Both the position numbers and the translations under genes were made by a program. Source: Macropodus opercularis (lineage: Eukaryota > Chordata > Actinopteri > Anabantiformes > Osphronemidae). From it: a stretch of DNA of 64,000 nt. The notes under the pieces were generated by a model. It was not told the origin of the DNA. It ran no database searches and was given only the letters and a program-made list of their open reading frames with translations. Below, piece after piece: positions 11,063-21,651 of this stretch (within the stretch, counting starts at the first letter, position 1; the number at the start of each line of letters is the position of its first letter). The stretch lies in assembly GCA_030770545.1 (NCBI GenBank), contig CM061106.1, forward strand, positions 16,203,001-16,267,000, given 5' to 3'.

Positions 11063-12048
11063 TGCCAGTTTAGCCGCGGTTACCAGCAGAGCCACGTGCG
11101 TGGCCAACAACCCTTGGAGGCTTCGCTTAGGCTACATTGACTTGTACGTGCCCATAGGGACGGAACAATGGCGCCACTCTTTGCTAACATGCTCTGATGT
11201 AGCAATTTGGACTTCAGAAGGAACACTGCTTACGGTGGAACATTCAATTCAGTTCGATACAATGTTTTTATATAGCGCCAATTCACAACAACAGTTCTCT
11301 CAAGGCACTTCACAAGTAAGGTTTAAGACCTTACACAACTATACCCAACAACAAATGCCACATAGAGCAGGGCTTCGGGCTGCACCAAATCAATTTTTGC
11401 GCAGGAGCCGCCACACATAGCCTACAAGGCAACGGCAAATGGAAGCGATGGCTTTCTAACTGTCAGGCACCGATTCCGCCGTGAAAGAAAGCAGCAGCCG
11501 AACGTAGGTTTCTGTCGCTCCAGAGGTGGATCTTTGTGAGGTGGATCTTTGTGCGGGACATTAGCGGCACCAAAAAAAGCTTGGTGTTTCCAGGAAACGC
11601 CATAGTCTTCGGAGTGTCAGGCACCAGCAGAGCCAAGTGCGTGGCCAACAACCCTTGGAGGCTTCGCTTAGGCTACATTGACTTGTACGTGCCCATAGGG
11701 ACGGAACAATGGCGCCACTCTTTGCTAACATGCTCTGATGTAGCAATTTGGACTTCAGAAGGAACACTGCTTACGGTGGAACATTCAATTCAGTTCGATA
11801 CAATGTTTTTATATAGCGCCAATTCACAACAACAGTTCTCTCAAGGCACTTCACAAGTAAGGTTTAAGACCTTACACAACTATACCCAACAACAAATGCC
11901 ACATAGAGCAGGGCTTCGGGCTGCACCAAATCAATTTTTGCGCAGGAGCCGCCACACATCGCCGACAAGGCAACGGCAAATGGAAGCGATGGCTTTCTAA
12001 CTGTCAGGCACCGATTCCGCCGTGAAAGAAAGCAGCAGCCGAACGTAG

Positions 12049-12121
12049 GTTTCTGTAGTGTAGTGGTTATCACGTTCGCCTTACGCGCGAAAGGTCCCTG
12101 GATCGATGCCGGGCAGAAACA
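12049..12121 (+). tRNA. tRNA-Val(TAC), B1
   Basis: 73 nt; acceptor GTTTCTG/CAGAAAC pairs fully and the anticodon arm TTCGC-CTTACGC-GCGAA gives TAC. The T loop is ATCGATG, so T54 is A; this change is present in every Val copy in the window and weakens the B box. TTTT follows about 12 nt downstream. Confidence 0.8.
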
Positions 12122-12268
12122 GAAGTTTGACTTTTCTCTCAAACATGGGCTTGCAGTAGAATCTGTCAGGCTCGCCATACACGCCTGTTACCCAAGCGTC
12201 GCGAGTTCCATCTCTGATTCTTTCAAAAGCTCTGCGACCGAACTGGCTTGCACTGAGCGGCTAAGCGC

Positions 12269-12341
12269 TGCTGAAACCCGGGATCGAACCAGGGACCTTT
12301 AGATCTTCAGTCTAACGCTCTCCCATCTGAGCTATTTCAGC
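12269..12341 (-). tRNA. tRNA-Phe(GAA), B1
   Basis: Minus strand GCTGAAATAGCTCAGATGGG with anticodon loop CTGAAGA and T arm GGTTCGATCCC. All stems pair; very close to vertebrate Phe(GAA). Convergent with the Val gene 148 bp away. Confidence 0.92.
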
Positions 12342-12435
12342 TCAGTGACGGCACCTGGTGGTGGTGAAAGGCAGCGACTCTGAGTGACAAGGGGCCTGTA
12401 GCCACGTTTCCTCTGGTTGGTAAAATAGGTAAATA

Positions 12436-12470
12436 CTCCCCATCGGAGAATCGATCCCCGGTCTTCCGCG
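12436..12470 (-). pseudogene. tRNA-Asp 3' half, broken at S1 border
   Basis: Only the acceptor 3' strand, T arm and part of the anticodon arm remain (CTCCCCATCGGAGAATCGATCCCCGG on plus). The sequence leaves Asp homology near 12470, about 12 bp before S1 begins. Confidence 0.75.
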
Positions 12471-13429
12471 CGGTCACCGGGGATTGTTTAGCTAAAACGC
12501 CCTAAACCGATTCCCATTCATTTTCAATGGTAGTGCTAAACCACTACGGATGCGATATACTTCCGGCCGATAGTATGCGCTCTCGCTTTTTCTGGACAAA
12601 CCAGTTGTGACGTCGCCTTTTCAGCTCCGGCTGCCGGAGAGGAGGCGGCCTGGGCGCTCTGTGGACGTCGGTAAACGGTAAGTTTGTGCTTCGCTGTTGG
12701 GGGGAATGAAAAACGTTACAAGGAAACGAACAAATGACAGATTTTGTGAGGGAGTCCATTCATTGTCTCCCGAATTACGTCCGGTACCGCCGTAAAGTTT
12801 GAAGTTAACACCGCGGATTCGGGGGGAACCGGCGATCGGTCGGTTCGTTTTGTTTTGTTTTATCTTCGCCGTACGTGGCCGGTCGCTCACCGTTTATCAC
12901 ACGGTAACGCGGAAGCACCGCTCGATCCGCGAGCCCGGTATTAGAGTAAAAGTACGATCTGGTTACGGTTGTATTTCACTGTTTGTGAGGAAAACACGCC
13001 AGAAAAACGATCAAATGACTGATTATTTAAGGGAAAGTGAAGAGTAACAGTGACCCAGGAAATGACTACGTGTTATTTAAGCAGAGGGCTTAGTTGTAAA
13101 CGTGTGTAGGTGTTTGAAATGCATCAAACCCTTTGTCTTTGCTACTGTAGTTTAATATGTGAAAGCCTTATAGTGGCAGGGTTCAACCTTTGAGAATTAA
13201 ATAGTTTGTTTGCTGCAGTTTTCTCCATCCATGTGTCTGTTATGTTCTTTTGATACATTATTATAGTTTAGCAGACTGTGTGAATGAAACAGTCAGATAG
13301 TCACATAGAAAAAGCATAAAAGGACTAGTGTTGATATTGATGTTACCCAGTGACACCACACGCATCACTGTGTTGTATTAACATTACATATTTATGTGTA
13401 TGTTAAAGTATTTCCTATCCCAACAGGTG

Positions 13430-13790
13430 AAATGCACAAACAAACCGTTTGTGTTCTGCAGGATCCCTCTGATGCAGCCAGGCTCATTAAAGACAAACCC
13501 TCTTTGCAAGATCTGCGCCTGTGAAGGAAGAGCTGGTCAGACCAAATGCCCTCGCTGTGGTGCGTCAGAGAGGAGGGGATGCAACGGATGACCAGCCAGT
13601 TGTTTTTGGTTCCTGTGCCAAACACACCTGGCGAAACATCTGGGACAGCAGCAATGATGGCTACGCAGCCTTCATACTTAGGAAAAGCTTTGGTCCTGGA
13701 ACAAAGATGTACAAGCTGCCGCAATACTTGCAAAACAAGCAGCACACGCCTCAGTGATGACACATCCTTCACATGATCTTAAGGAAGCCA
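13430..13790 (+). pseudogene. Upstream exon-like coding remnant in S1
   Basis: An acceptor-like CCAACAG precedes this stretch and a donor-like CACAGGTGGGT ends it. A frame beginning near 13462 (GATCCCTCTGATGCAGCC) runs 20 codons to a TGA at 13520, and the frame at 13521-13757 continues in a protein-like manner (hydrophobic/aromatic pattern VVFGSCAKHTWRNIW) to a TGA, suggesting one coding exon broken by a frameshift. S2 has the same break on its minus strand (about 39213-39520), so the break is older than the duplication. I do not recognise the family. A shared frame that is actually two exons or a non-coding RNA cannot be excluded. Confidence 0.35.
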
Positions 13791-13904
13791 CAGGTGGGTC
13801 TTGAGTTTTTAAAATGATATCATTTCTGTTTTCTCTAGTAGAAGTGCAAGATATTTGAGTACACAAAGACGTCACAGCTAAATGTCTGTCTGTCTGTGTC
13901 ACAG

Positions 13905-15058
13905 AGATGGATAAGGACGAAGAGCTGGAGGGAGCGATGCTCAGTACTTCTCCCTCAAAACAATCTTCACACAGTAAGTCAACATTTATTTTAATTTAGA
14001 AAATTACAGTTCAGCTCAAGTGAAGTCCTTTTATTGCAAACAAACACTCTACCTGTTACTTGTCTCAACTTCGCTGCTGCTGGTGTTGCTGCTGCACCTG
14101 TAACCTCCAGACAATCAAAGGCTTCAAGAGAAGAAAGATAAAATACGTTGCACGAATCGTCAGCTCTGGCATAATGAGCTGCTCTCCCACCAAAGCATGA
14201 GTTCTATCTTCTGGTTCTGTTTGTCGTCCTAGTGACTATGAATCGGTTCATCGCTTCATGGGGGTGAGTATTAATCTCCTTATGTGGTTGAAATGATGAA
14301 GTGTGAACTGCTTTGAATACTAACACGTGATGACATGTGTTGCTGTGTCCCACGTTACTTTCCCTGCTCACATTTAATTGTAATCGTTGTCACAATTAAA
14401 TATTGATTCATTTAATATTAAATTCCATTAAAATGTAAATGTTATTAATGTTTTTTATTCTACTTTTTAGCTCATTTATTGAAATGTTAGTGTCCTATTC
14501 ATGTGTTACAGATAAACCATTGATTCATTCTATTTTTTCATTCTTGTCATCCAGTCAGTCCACCTGAAAAGACGCCTGTGCCACTTCTGAAACAGTTTGT
14601 GTTTCTTGTGCGAGAAGAACCAGGTGAGCAGTTGTGTTTCAAAACATATTTCTTTAATGGACAATATTGTACATTCTGTTTACATGAACAAAACAAAAGA
14701 TTTGGCTAGAAGCATAAATATAAATAAATACAAATATGAATGGACCAGCATTGTTCTGCTGCAGCTTTTGTCATAACAGCTACAGCCCAAGGGCCAAACG
14801 TCGTCCATGTTTCGATGGTTTTGTTGTAATTAATAAAACTTTCCGGGTTTGTAGAGACACATTCTTCTCCAGAGACGTCTGCAGTGACTGGTCAACCTCT
14901 GCTGCAGCCGCCATCTGCAAAGAGAGCACAAAGTAAGTGTTAAAATAGTTGATTTGGTTGTGCACATGTTAAAGAGGTAAACTCCAGTCTCACACTCTCT
15001 TGTCATTGTTGTAATTTTACTAGGCCATCACCATCTGCCCCCAGAGAAAAAGAACTGA
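13905..15058 (+). CDS. Possible four-exon gene in S1, unknown protein
   Basis: Four exon-like blocks join in one frame: 13905-13973 (ATG at 13907), 14555-14623, 14855-14932 and 15024-15058 with a TGA. Each intron starts GT and ends AG, three donors match GTAAGT or GTGAGC well, and all three introns are phase 1, giving about 83 residues: an acidic start MDKDEELEG, a proline/serine-rich middle and an SHHHLPPEKKN end. No known domain is recognised. The true 5' end may include the exon-like region at 13430-13790. In S2 and S3 the third exon has lost about half its length and its donor, so only S1 keeps the full set. It may be a fragment of a larger gene or a decaying duplicate. Confidence 0.35.
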
Positions 15059-16113
15059 GCCTCGGTCCACAGGACGCACGTGTCGCTTTTGTAACATGGA
15101 ACTGAAACAGGCCTAAATAGCCTCCACATTCACACCAGCTTTTCTGGAAAGTACGTTTACTGCTGTTGAGATGCTCTGAAGATCCCAGCTCTGTGCGTTT
15201 GATTAATGATGAGGAAAAGCGGCTGATGAATTCAATCTGACTTTTATTTTGCACTTGAAGAATAATAATAGTACAGGCCTTAGTCAGTCTGTCTCTATTC
15301 CATATAGCATATAGTCAGGGCACGAAGTCTGACGCTGTGTGTCCCTCGACCCACACTTTTATACTAGACAGAGCATCTTTCAGTTGTAAAACAGGATCCT
15401 GATGACGTGGTCTGGTGTTCGTCTCCTTGGATGCTCTACGTCCCCTCGGTGGTCACAGTTGCTGTGTGGCCCCGTGTTCTGTGGATTTAAGCACATCTCC
15501 TTCTACACACATTCACCCAGTCGCCCTTGTTCGAGCATGTTTCACTTACATGCAACTCGTCTGCGCTTTTGCAGTCTGCCTGCTCTCCACATACTGTTTA
15601 ATGAACTGTGACTGGCTGTTCTACTCTACTACTCTCTAAACTTGATGTGATTTAAACTGTACTTTAATTCAGCTTGTTCTGTTTTCTGCCTGCATCCTAC
15701 TATCTAAGCTTTTAATTATTTACATTCCTTCACTGCCTTGTCTTATCATTTTATAAAGGAAAAGGCATAAAGAGGATTGTAATATTGTATATCTTTCATG
15801 TATGTATGTATGTATAAGTTTGATTATGTTCATTAAACAGTTTACATGAATATTGTCTCTAAATCTCCTTATAAATGAATGGTGTATTTGACATGCCAAT
15901 AGTACTACTAATCATAAAAAAGGTAAAACAATTACATTTTGTGTACGTTTACACCAAGTCAGCTGTTAAAACATTAGAATTAATCAATTACCTTTAATCA
16001 TGTCGCACAAACTTTGCCATGACTGGGAATCGAACTGGGATACAGGGAGCAGTTCAGCACCCTGGAGAGAGAAAAAGAATGCTGCAATTTGATTGGCTGA
16101 AAGTCTGTGCCAC

Positions 16114-16151
16114 CTATTCACGACTGGCCTGCGGAGGCCAGTCGTGAATAG
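16114..16151. repeat. Perfect 17-bp inverted repeat at S1/B border
   Basis: CTATTCACGACTGGCCT, a GCGG loop, then its exact reverse complement. It sits exactly where S1 gives way to a B unit in the middle of a tRNA-Asp gene. It is absent from other B units and from S2/S3. Confidence 0.9.
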
Positions 16152-16153
16152 CT

Positions 16154-16169
16154 ACTATACTAACGAGGA
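16154..16169 (-). pseudogene. tRNA-Asp 5' end fragment
   Basis: Only ACTATACTAACGAGGA (plus strand), the first 16 nt of Asp, remains next to the hairpin. Confidence 0.7.
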
Positions 16170-16942
16170 GGGACTTTGGCCCTCGTGTCAGCCGCGGAAC
16201 CCAAAGCGGACATTGCTTCGCGGCCTTTTGGGAAGCTTGTCGGTGGCCAAGACCCGCTTTCAAATCTGCTTCTCCAAACTTACATTAGAGGCCTTGGTTT
16301 GCAACAAGCCGTTGGGAGCAACGGCAGTGCCATAGAAAGTTTATTCTTTCTCGGTTGAGATCTTTAGAAACCAAAGTGTGTGACTCTGTTTGTTGTTGGG
16401 GTGTCTTGTCGCTCCAGAGGTGGATCTTTGTGAGGTGGATCTTTGTGCGGGACATTAGCGGCACCAAAAAAAGCTTGGTGTTTCCAGGAAACGCCATAGT
16501 CTTCGGAGTGTCAGGCACCAGCAGAGCCAAGTGCGTGGCCAACAACCCTTGGAGGCTTCGCTTAGGCTACGGTGACTTGTACGTGCCCATAGGGACGGAA
16601 CAATGGCGCCACTCTTTGCTAACATGCTCTGATGTAGCAATTTGGACTTCAGAAGGAACACTGCTTACGGTGGAACATTCAATTCAGTTCGATACAATGT
16701 TTTTATATAGCGCCAATTCACAACAACAGTTATCTCAAGGCACTTCACAAGTAAGGTTTAAGACCTTACACAACTATACCCAACAACAAATGCCACATAG
16801 AGCAGGGCTTCGGGCTGCACCAAATCAATTTTTGCGCAGGAGCCGCCACACATCGCCGACAAGGCAGCGGCAAATGGAAGCGATGGCTTTCTAACTGTCA
16901 GGCACCGATTCCGCCGTGAAAGAAAGCAGTAGCCGAACGTAG

Positions 16943-17015
16943 GTTTCTGTAGTGTAGTGGTTATCACGTTCGCCTTACGCGCGAAAGGTCCCTGGATCGA
17001 TGCCGAGCAGAAACA
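16943..17015 (+). tRNA. tRNA-Val(TAC), B2
   Basis: Full length; T stem has CCGAG in place of CCGGG, adding a mismatch to the family-wide A54 change. Confidence 0.7.
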
Positions 17016-17157
17016 GAAGTTTGACTTTTCTCTCAAACATGGGCTTGCAGTAGAATCTGTCAGGCTCGCCGTACACGCCTGTTACCCAAGCGTCGCGAGT
17101 TCCTGCTCTGATTCTTTCAAAAGCTCTGCGAGGAATTTGCCAGGCGTTCGTACCTTC

Positions 17158-17229
17158 TCCCTGGTGGTCTAGTGGCTAGGATTCGGCGCTCTCACCGCCG
17201 CGGCCCGGGTTCGATTCCCGGTCAGGGAA
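17158..17229 (+). tRNA. tRNA-Glu(CTC), A array 2
   Basis: Intact Glu(CTC) with all stems paired; three-T 3' flank. Confidence 0.9.
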
Positions 17230-17408
17230 AAACCATTTAGCCGAGGGTCAGTACAATACGTTCAACATTAAGTCTGGTTTGCCGCTGTAACGTAAGAACA
17301 TGCGACGTCGGGCCCTTTGTGCTTTCTTACACGTCCAGCAGAATGTATCGCACGTTTCAATTGCAGTCTGAGTCGAAAAGGGAACTGACGTGACATTCCT
17401 CTGACACT

Positions 17409-17479
17409 GCGTTGGCCAAGAATCCAACCTGGATCCACTGCTTGGGAAGCACTTATTCTCAACTTTATACCACCAATGC
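17409..17479 (-). pseudogene. tRNA-Gly(CCC-like) relic, A array 2
   Basis: T arm lacks TTCGA, as in A2 to A6; acceptor 5' strand is GCATTGG. Confidence 0.68.
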
Positions 17480-18200
17480 TCGAAAGCCCGGCATCGCCCT
17501 ATGGGCACGTGACAGAAACCGTACAATGCCGCAAGACTAACCTCCCAGAATGCCCGTTTCCATCACTGAACTCTTTCATTTGCCGGACTAGAACGCAAAG
17601 GCTTCTTACGTTTGGTGAATGAGAGGCAGAGAGCACGAGTAAAGTCTCTAGTGATGACAGGACTTTTACCTATGCGCAATGAGGCCAGGGGTTTAACCAC
17701 ATAAGCCGTCCACCTCAGTTTTATTCCATCCGTCTGGAAGACTTTATCGAGCGAGGGGCTGCGTACACCACGGACGGGTCGCTGCTCCATTAGCACTACA
17801 CGCAGGAGTGGTCGCACTGCCACAGCTGAAAGACGAGGGGCCATTCGTTCCAGCAACTTGTGACTTTCAAGGTCGAGTCCAAACACAAACACAGCACAAC
17901 TACTTTGGAGGGATCTGTGGTTGTGACTATACCACCAGTGTTGTGAACCCTGGTGCTGGCATGTCAACAGGTGACAAACGTGTCATTGATTTTTGCCCTA
18001 CGATAAAGACAAATACCACCTGTCAAAAGGCCCGGTGTTCTTCTACCTACTCGGGCACTGATGTATCAAGCGGGTTCCAGGCACAGGTGGGGCATGACCA
18101 ACAGTATTTGACCCGGCCTTCTATGGAGGTTGCTCTCGCTGAAGTATAAGTTACTTCCTCTATTGCGTACTTTCTCCCTCTAGAGGGTTTGTAGCGTGAA

Positions 18201-18273
18201 GCCTGTGTAGCTCAGTCGGTAGAGCATCAGACTTTTAATCTGAGGGCCCAGGGTTCAAGTCCCTGCTCAGACA
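18201..18273 (+). tRNA. tRNA-Lys(TTT), A array 2
   Basis: Lys(TTT) with 3' acceptor CTCAGAC, which breaks the C2-G71 pair. Confidence 0.72.
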
Positions 18274-18489
18274 AAGCTACCTGTTTTCTGCAGCTCACTA
18301 GTGACTTTGAAGGCACCCAAGGTCGTCACTATACCACCAGTGTTGTGAAACCAGCTCAAATCATGTCTCCTTCAGAGTCTTTGCATGCAATCAAGAAACC
18401 CCATTAAAAGCGTGCCCTTGCCCTATGGGGACGTGACAGATTACTCCAAACACCGCAAGAGGACGTTCCCAGATTGCATCACTGAGCTC

Positions 18490-18935
18490 TGTCACGTCCC
18501 CATCTAGGTAGGGCGCGTAACACACGAATGTGACCAGGTTATTCCAAACCCGTTCTCCCCAAACCAGCACACACTAAGCCAAGTAATAAGCGCACACCAG
18601 AGAAGACGTAACCTCATCCAAAGAAAATGGCAGCTCACCCCTACTTTACAGAAGGTCCCAAAACAAACAGAATATAGGCACAAGGCCCACAACAAGTGCG
18701 AATACACTAAGGAACAAACGCTCCTTAGGGAAATGCAGGTAACTGCACTGTAGCTGTCACTGGCTCTATTGTGCTATACTGAGCCTGGTGTTTGAATTTT
18801 TTGGAAAAGTAGCCTGTGCCCTGCTAATCCTCTTGCAGAAGTTAAAGCCCCGGTACCATATCTACTCGCGTCCACCTCCAGCTTGAAGGGGCGCGTAAAA
18901 AATGGGGCTCCTAGTTCAGGCGCGCTAGAGAAGAG
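18490..18935 (-). mobile_element. Gypsy LTR and RNase H fragment in C2
   Basis: Same LTR start and RNase H block as C1; outer limits approximate. Confidence 0.72.
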
Positions 18936-19178
18936 CACTTTGGCAAATCCGGAAGCGTTTTGGAACTGCAGAGTCCAAAAAAAGAAAATATTTGTTGTGA
19001 AGTTCAGTGAGTTCCTTGGTTCGATTCCCGCCGAAGGAAAGCCGTTTCGGACGCAGTTGAGTCCAGTAAGTTAAAGGGTAAATCTGATTATCTTCTGCAA
19101 CTTGCCGCGTCCACCTAGAAGTACAGGAGAAGCTTTGGTCCACCGCCTTGAAAAAAGGGGGCAGCAGTCCCTGTCCTC

Positions 19179-19250
19179 TGCATTGGCAGGGAATTGAACC
19201 CAGGTCAACTGCTTGGCAAGCAGCTATTCTCACCACTATACCACCAATGC
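19179..19250 (-). tRNA. tRNA-Gly(GCC), C2
   Basis: Anticodon GCC in loop TTGCCAA. T arm reads CCTGGGTTCAATTCCCTGCC; the changed bases restore one pairing lost in C1. Confidence 0.8.
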
Positions 19251-19436
19251 TTGACAGCCTGTCATTGCCTTATGGGCACGTGACAGTTACCTCCAAACGT
19301 TGCATTGGCAAGAGGAAACACCTGGTTCCAAAGCGTTTCTGCACTGTGGAGTCTAAAGAAAAGATTTGTTGTGAAGTTTAGAGACTTCCTCTGTTGCGTT
19401 ATGTACTTCTCATCTGTAGAGGGCTTACGGCGTGAA

Positions 19437-19509
19437 GCCTGGCTACCTGAGTCGGTAGAGCAGCAGACTTTTCGTCTGAGTGTCCAAGTGTCAAGTCCCT
19501 ACTCAGGCG
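19437..19509 (+). pseudogene. tRNA-Lys(TTT)-like, C2
   Basis: Same defective T arm as C1 plus AGCAGCAGAC in place of AGCATCAGAC at the D-stem/anticodon-stem border. Confidence 0.65.
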
Positions 19510-19913
19510 AAGGCACCTTATTTCTGCAGGTCTTTAGTGTTGGGAGGTGACGTCGAAAATCGCTTCGACGTGCTGTTGCCAACAGAGCTTTGCGTGCTTT
19601 TCTCCCCAAGGCGTCACTAAAACCTCCTCCTGTTCTGTCAAACACAGCGCAATTATTGTGAAGGCACCTATGCTCGTCACCATGCTACCAGTTTTGTGAA
19701 ACCTGGTAACAAACATGTCACTTTCTACGTGTTTGCATGCACTCAAGGAACCACAGTAAAGTGTGCTTTGTTTCACAAGCTGGTTTGGAAAGGTCTAACC
19801 TGTTTTCTTCATTGGAACCAGGGAATTAGAGAAACCCGGTTCTTTCCCAGAAAGATTTCCATTTAGATGGGATCCTCGATTGCCCGAGGAAGGTGCCAGT
19901 CACCAGAGTCGTC

Positions 19914-19985
19914 TCACTGGTGGTCTAGTGGCTAGGATTCGGCACTTTCACTGCCGCGGCCCGGGTTCGATTCCCGGTCAGGGAA
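19914..19985 (+). tRNA. tRNA-Glu(TTC), C2
   Basis: Glu(TTC); acceptor TCACTGG has one A-G mismatch. A TTTT terminator lies at 19991-19994. Confidence 0.82.
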
Positions 19986-20118
19986 TGCCGTTTTAGCCGC
20001 GGTTGAGTTCACTACGTTGAAGACTAAATCTGATTACCTTCTGCAACTTGCTTGCTTAGAGCTGCAGGAGAAGCTTTGGTCCGCTGACTTGAAAAAGGGG
20101 GCAGTTGTGCCTGTCCTC

Positions 20119-20189
20119 TGCATTGGCCGGGAATTGAACCCGGGTCAACTGCTTGGGAGCAGCTATTCTCACCACTATACCACCAATGC
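20119..20189 (-). pseudogene. tRNA-Gly with six-base anticodon loop, C3
   Basis: Otherwise well-preserved Gly with perfect T stem, but one base is missing in the anticodon loop (GCTGC-TCCCAA-GCAGT), so the decoding triplet is undefined. Confidence 0.7.
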
Positions 20190-20275
20190 TTAAAAGTGTC
20201 CCCTTGCCCTATGGGGACGTGACAGATTACTCCAAACACCGCAAGAGGACGTTCCCAGATTGCATCACTGAGCTC

Positions 20276-20720
20276 TGTCACGTCCCCATCTAGGTAGGGC
20301 GCGTAACACACGAATGTGACCAGGTTATTCCAAACCCGTTCTCCCCAAACCAGCACACACTAAGCCAAGTAATAAGCGCACACCAGAGAAGACGTAACCT
20401 CATCCACAGAAAATGGCAGCTCACCCCTACTTTACAGAAGGTCCCAAAACAAACAGAATATAGGCACAAGGCCCACAACAAGTGCGAATACACTAAGGAA
20501 CAAACGCTCCTTAGGGAAATGAAGGTAACTGCACTGTAGCTGTCACTGGCTCTATTGTGCTATACTGAGCCTGGTGCTTGAATTTTTTGGAAAAGTAGCC
20601 TGTGCGCTGCTCATCCTCTTGCAGAAGTTAAAGCCCCGGCACCATACCCACTCGCGTCCACCTCCAGCTTAAAGGGGCGCGTAAAAAATGGGGCTCCTAG
20701 CTCAGGCGCACTGCAGAAGA
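20276..20720 (-). mobile_element. Gypsy LTR and RNase H fragment in C3
   Basis: As C1; the RNase H block here reads PFKLEVDASGYGAGA on the minus strand. Confidence 0.72.
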
Positions 20721-20963
20721 GCACTTTGGCAGAGCCGGAAGCGTTTTGGCACTGCGGAGTCCAAAAAAAAAAAGATTTGTTGTGAAGTTCAGTGAGTTGC
20801 TTGGTTCGATTCCCGCCGAAGGAAAGCCGTAACGGCCGCAGTTGAGTCCAGTAAGTTAAAGAGTAAATCTGATTATCTTCTGCAACTTGCCGCGTCCACT
20901 TAGAAGTACAGGAGAAGCTTTGGTCCGCCGACTTGAAAAAAGGGGGCAGCAGTGCCCGTCCTC

Positions 20964-21035
20964 TGCATTGGCCGGGAATTGAACCCGGGTCAACTGCTTG
21001 GCAAGCAGCTATTCTCACCTCTATACCACCAATGC
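20964..21035 (-). tRNA. tRNA-Gly(GCC), C3
   Basis: Perfect T stem and acceptor; anticodon GCC. D loop has one change (GTATAGAGG). Confidence 0.87.
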
Positions 21036-21221
21036 TTGAAAGCCTGTCATTGCCTTATGGGCACGTGACAGTTACCTCCAAACGTTGCAAGGGTAAAAGG
21101 AAACACCTGGTTCCAAAGCGTTTCTGCACTGTGGAGTCTAAAGAAAAGATTTGTTGTGAAGTTTAGAGACCTCCTCTGCTGCGGTATGTACTTCTCATCT
21201 GTAGAGGGCTTACGGCGTGAA

Positions 21222-21243
21222 GCCTGGCTACCTGAGTCGGTAG
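21222..21243 (+). pseudogene. tRNA-Lys 5' fragment, C3
   Basis: GCCTGGCTACCTGAGTCGGTAG ends abruptly at GTACATGTCAC, a deletion joint shared with C4. Confidence 0.7.
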
Positions 21244-21446
21244 GTACATGTCACTTTCAACGTGTTTGCATGCACTCAAGGAACCACAGTAAAGTGTGCT
21301 TTGTTTCACAAGCTGGTTTGGAAAGGTCTAACCTGTTTTCTTCATTGGAACCAGGGAATTAGAGAAACCCGGTTCTTTCCCAGAAAGATTTCCATTTAGA
21401 TGGGATCCTCGATTGCCCGAGGAAGGTGCCAGTCACCAGCGTCGTC

Positions 21447-21518
21447 TCCCTGGTGGTCTAGTGGCTAGGATTCGGCACTTTCACTGCCGCGGCCCGGGTT
21501 CGATTCCCGGTCAGGGAA
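21447..21518 (+). tRNA. tRNA-Glu(TTC), C3
   Basis: All stems pair, anticodon TTC, TTTT at 21524-21527. The best Glu(TTC) gene in the window. Confidence 0.92.
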
Positions 21519-21651
21519 TGCCGTTTTAGCCGCGGTTGAGTTCACTACGTTGAAGACTAAATCTGATTACCTTCTGCAACTTGCTTGCTTAGAGCTGCAG
21601 GAGAAGCTTTGGTCCGCTGACTTGAAAAAGGGGGCAGTTGTGCCTGTCCTC

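Larger units (their letters stand above)
9487..11084 (+). repeat. C unit 1
   Basis: A diverged relative of unit A. In order: Gypsy LTR remnant and RNase H fragment (about 9570-10015, minus), decayed Glu 3' half at 10091-10118 (CCTTGGTTCGATTCCCGCCGAAGGAA), Gly(GCC)- at 10258, Lys-like+ at 10516, Glu(TTC)+ at 10991. Spacers align with A spacers, for example CTTATGGGCACGTGACAG after Gly. No protein gene seen. Confidence 0.85.
11085..12481 (+). repeat. Partial B units between C1 and S1
   Basis: The B spacer appears twice, 11085-11516 and 11622-12049, as a partial tandem duplication. In the first copy the sequence jumps from the first seven bases of tRNA-Val (GTTTCTG, 11510-11516) into TCGCTCCAGAGG. 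The second copy carries full Val and Phe genes and an Asp gene broken at the S1 border. No protein gene is supported. Confidence 0.85.
12482..16151 (+). repeat. Segment S1 (non-tRNA duplicated segment)
   Basis: About 3.6 kb without tRNA genes, inverted relative to S2 and S3. Homology with S3 begins at GATTGTTTAGCTAAAACG and reaches the AAGTCAGCTGTT near 15968; 15969-16151 is not in S3. It has a CpG-rich first 500 bp, then AT-rich intron-like DNA with gene-like exons (13430-15058), then about 1 kb in which I see no gene. An ATGT microsatellite lies at about 15799-15816. S1 lacks the hAT-type, Gypsy and miniature LTR insertions of S2. Confidence 0.85.
16152..17118 (+). repeat. Partial B unit after S1
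   Basis: Starts inside tRNA-Asp and ends at AAAGCTCTGCGA, where it switches to A sequence with the shared triplet CGA. Carries one Val gene; Phe is lost at the switch. Confidence 0.85.
17119..18406 (+). repeat. Single A unit (array 2)
   Basis: Carries Glu(CTC), Gly relic and Lys. It enters from B at the CGA junction near 17118 and leaves to C at CCCCATTAAAAGCGTG (18406), the same junction as at 9486. Confidence 0.85.
18407..19999 (+). repeat. C unit 2
   Basis: Same order as C1: Gypsy fragment, decayed Glu half (19012-19039), Gly-, Lys-like+, Glu(TTC)+. The unit then continues into C3 without an A spacer. Confidence 0.85.
20000..21531 (+). repeat. C unit 3 (first of a 1,533-bp tandem pair)
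   Basis: Gly- at 20119, Gypsy fragment, decayed Glu half (20797-20824), Gly(GCC)- at 20964, a Lys 5' fragment and Glu(TTC)+. Repeated in C4 with a step of 1,532-1,533 bp. An internal deletion removes most of the Lys gene and about 490 bp of spacer. Confidence 0.85.

Noticed and set aside
13394..13588. Cysteine-rich frame resembling a zinc finger
   Set aside because: The cysteine spacing does not match a known finger, and the frame overlaps the better-supported exon frame at 13521.
16021..16060. T-arm-like TTCGATTCCC on the minus strand near the end of S1
   Set aside because: The putative stem does not pair (CCCAG on both sides) and no acceptor or anticodon arm can be found around it.
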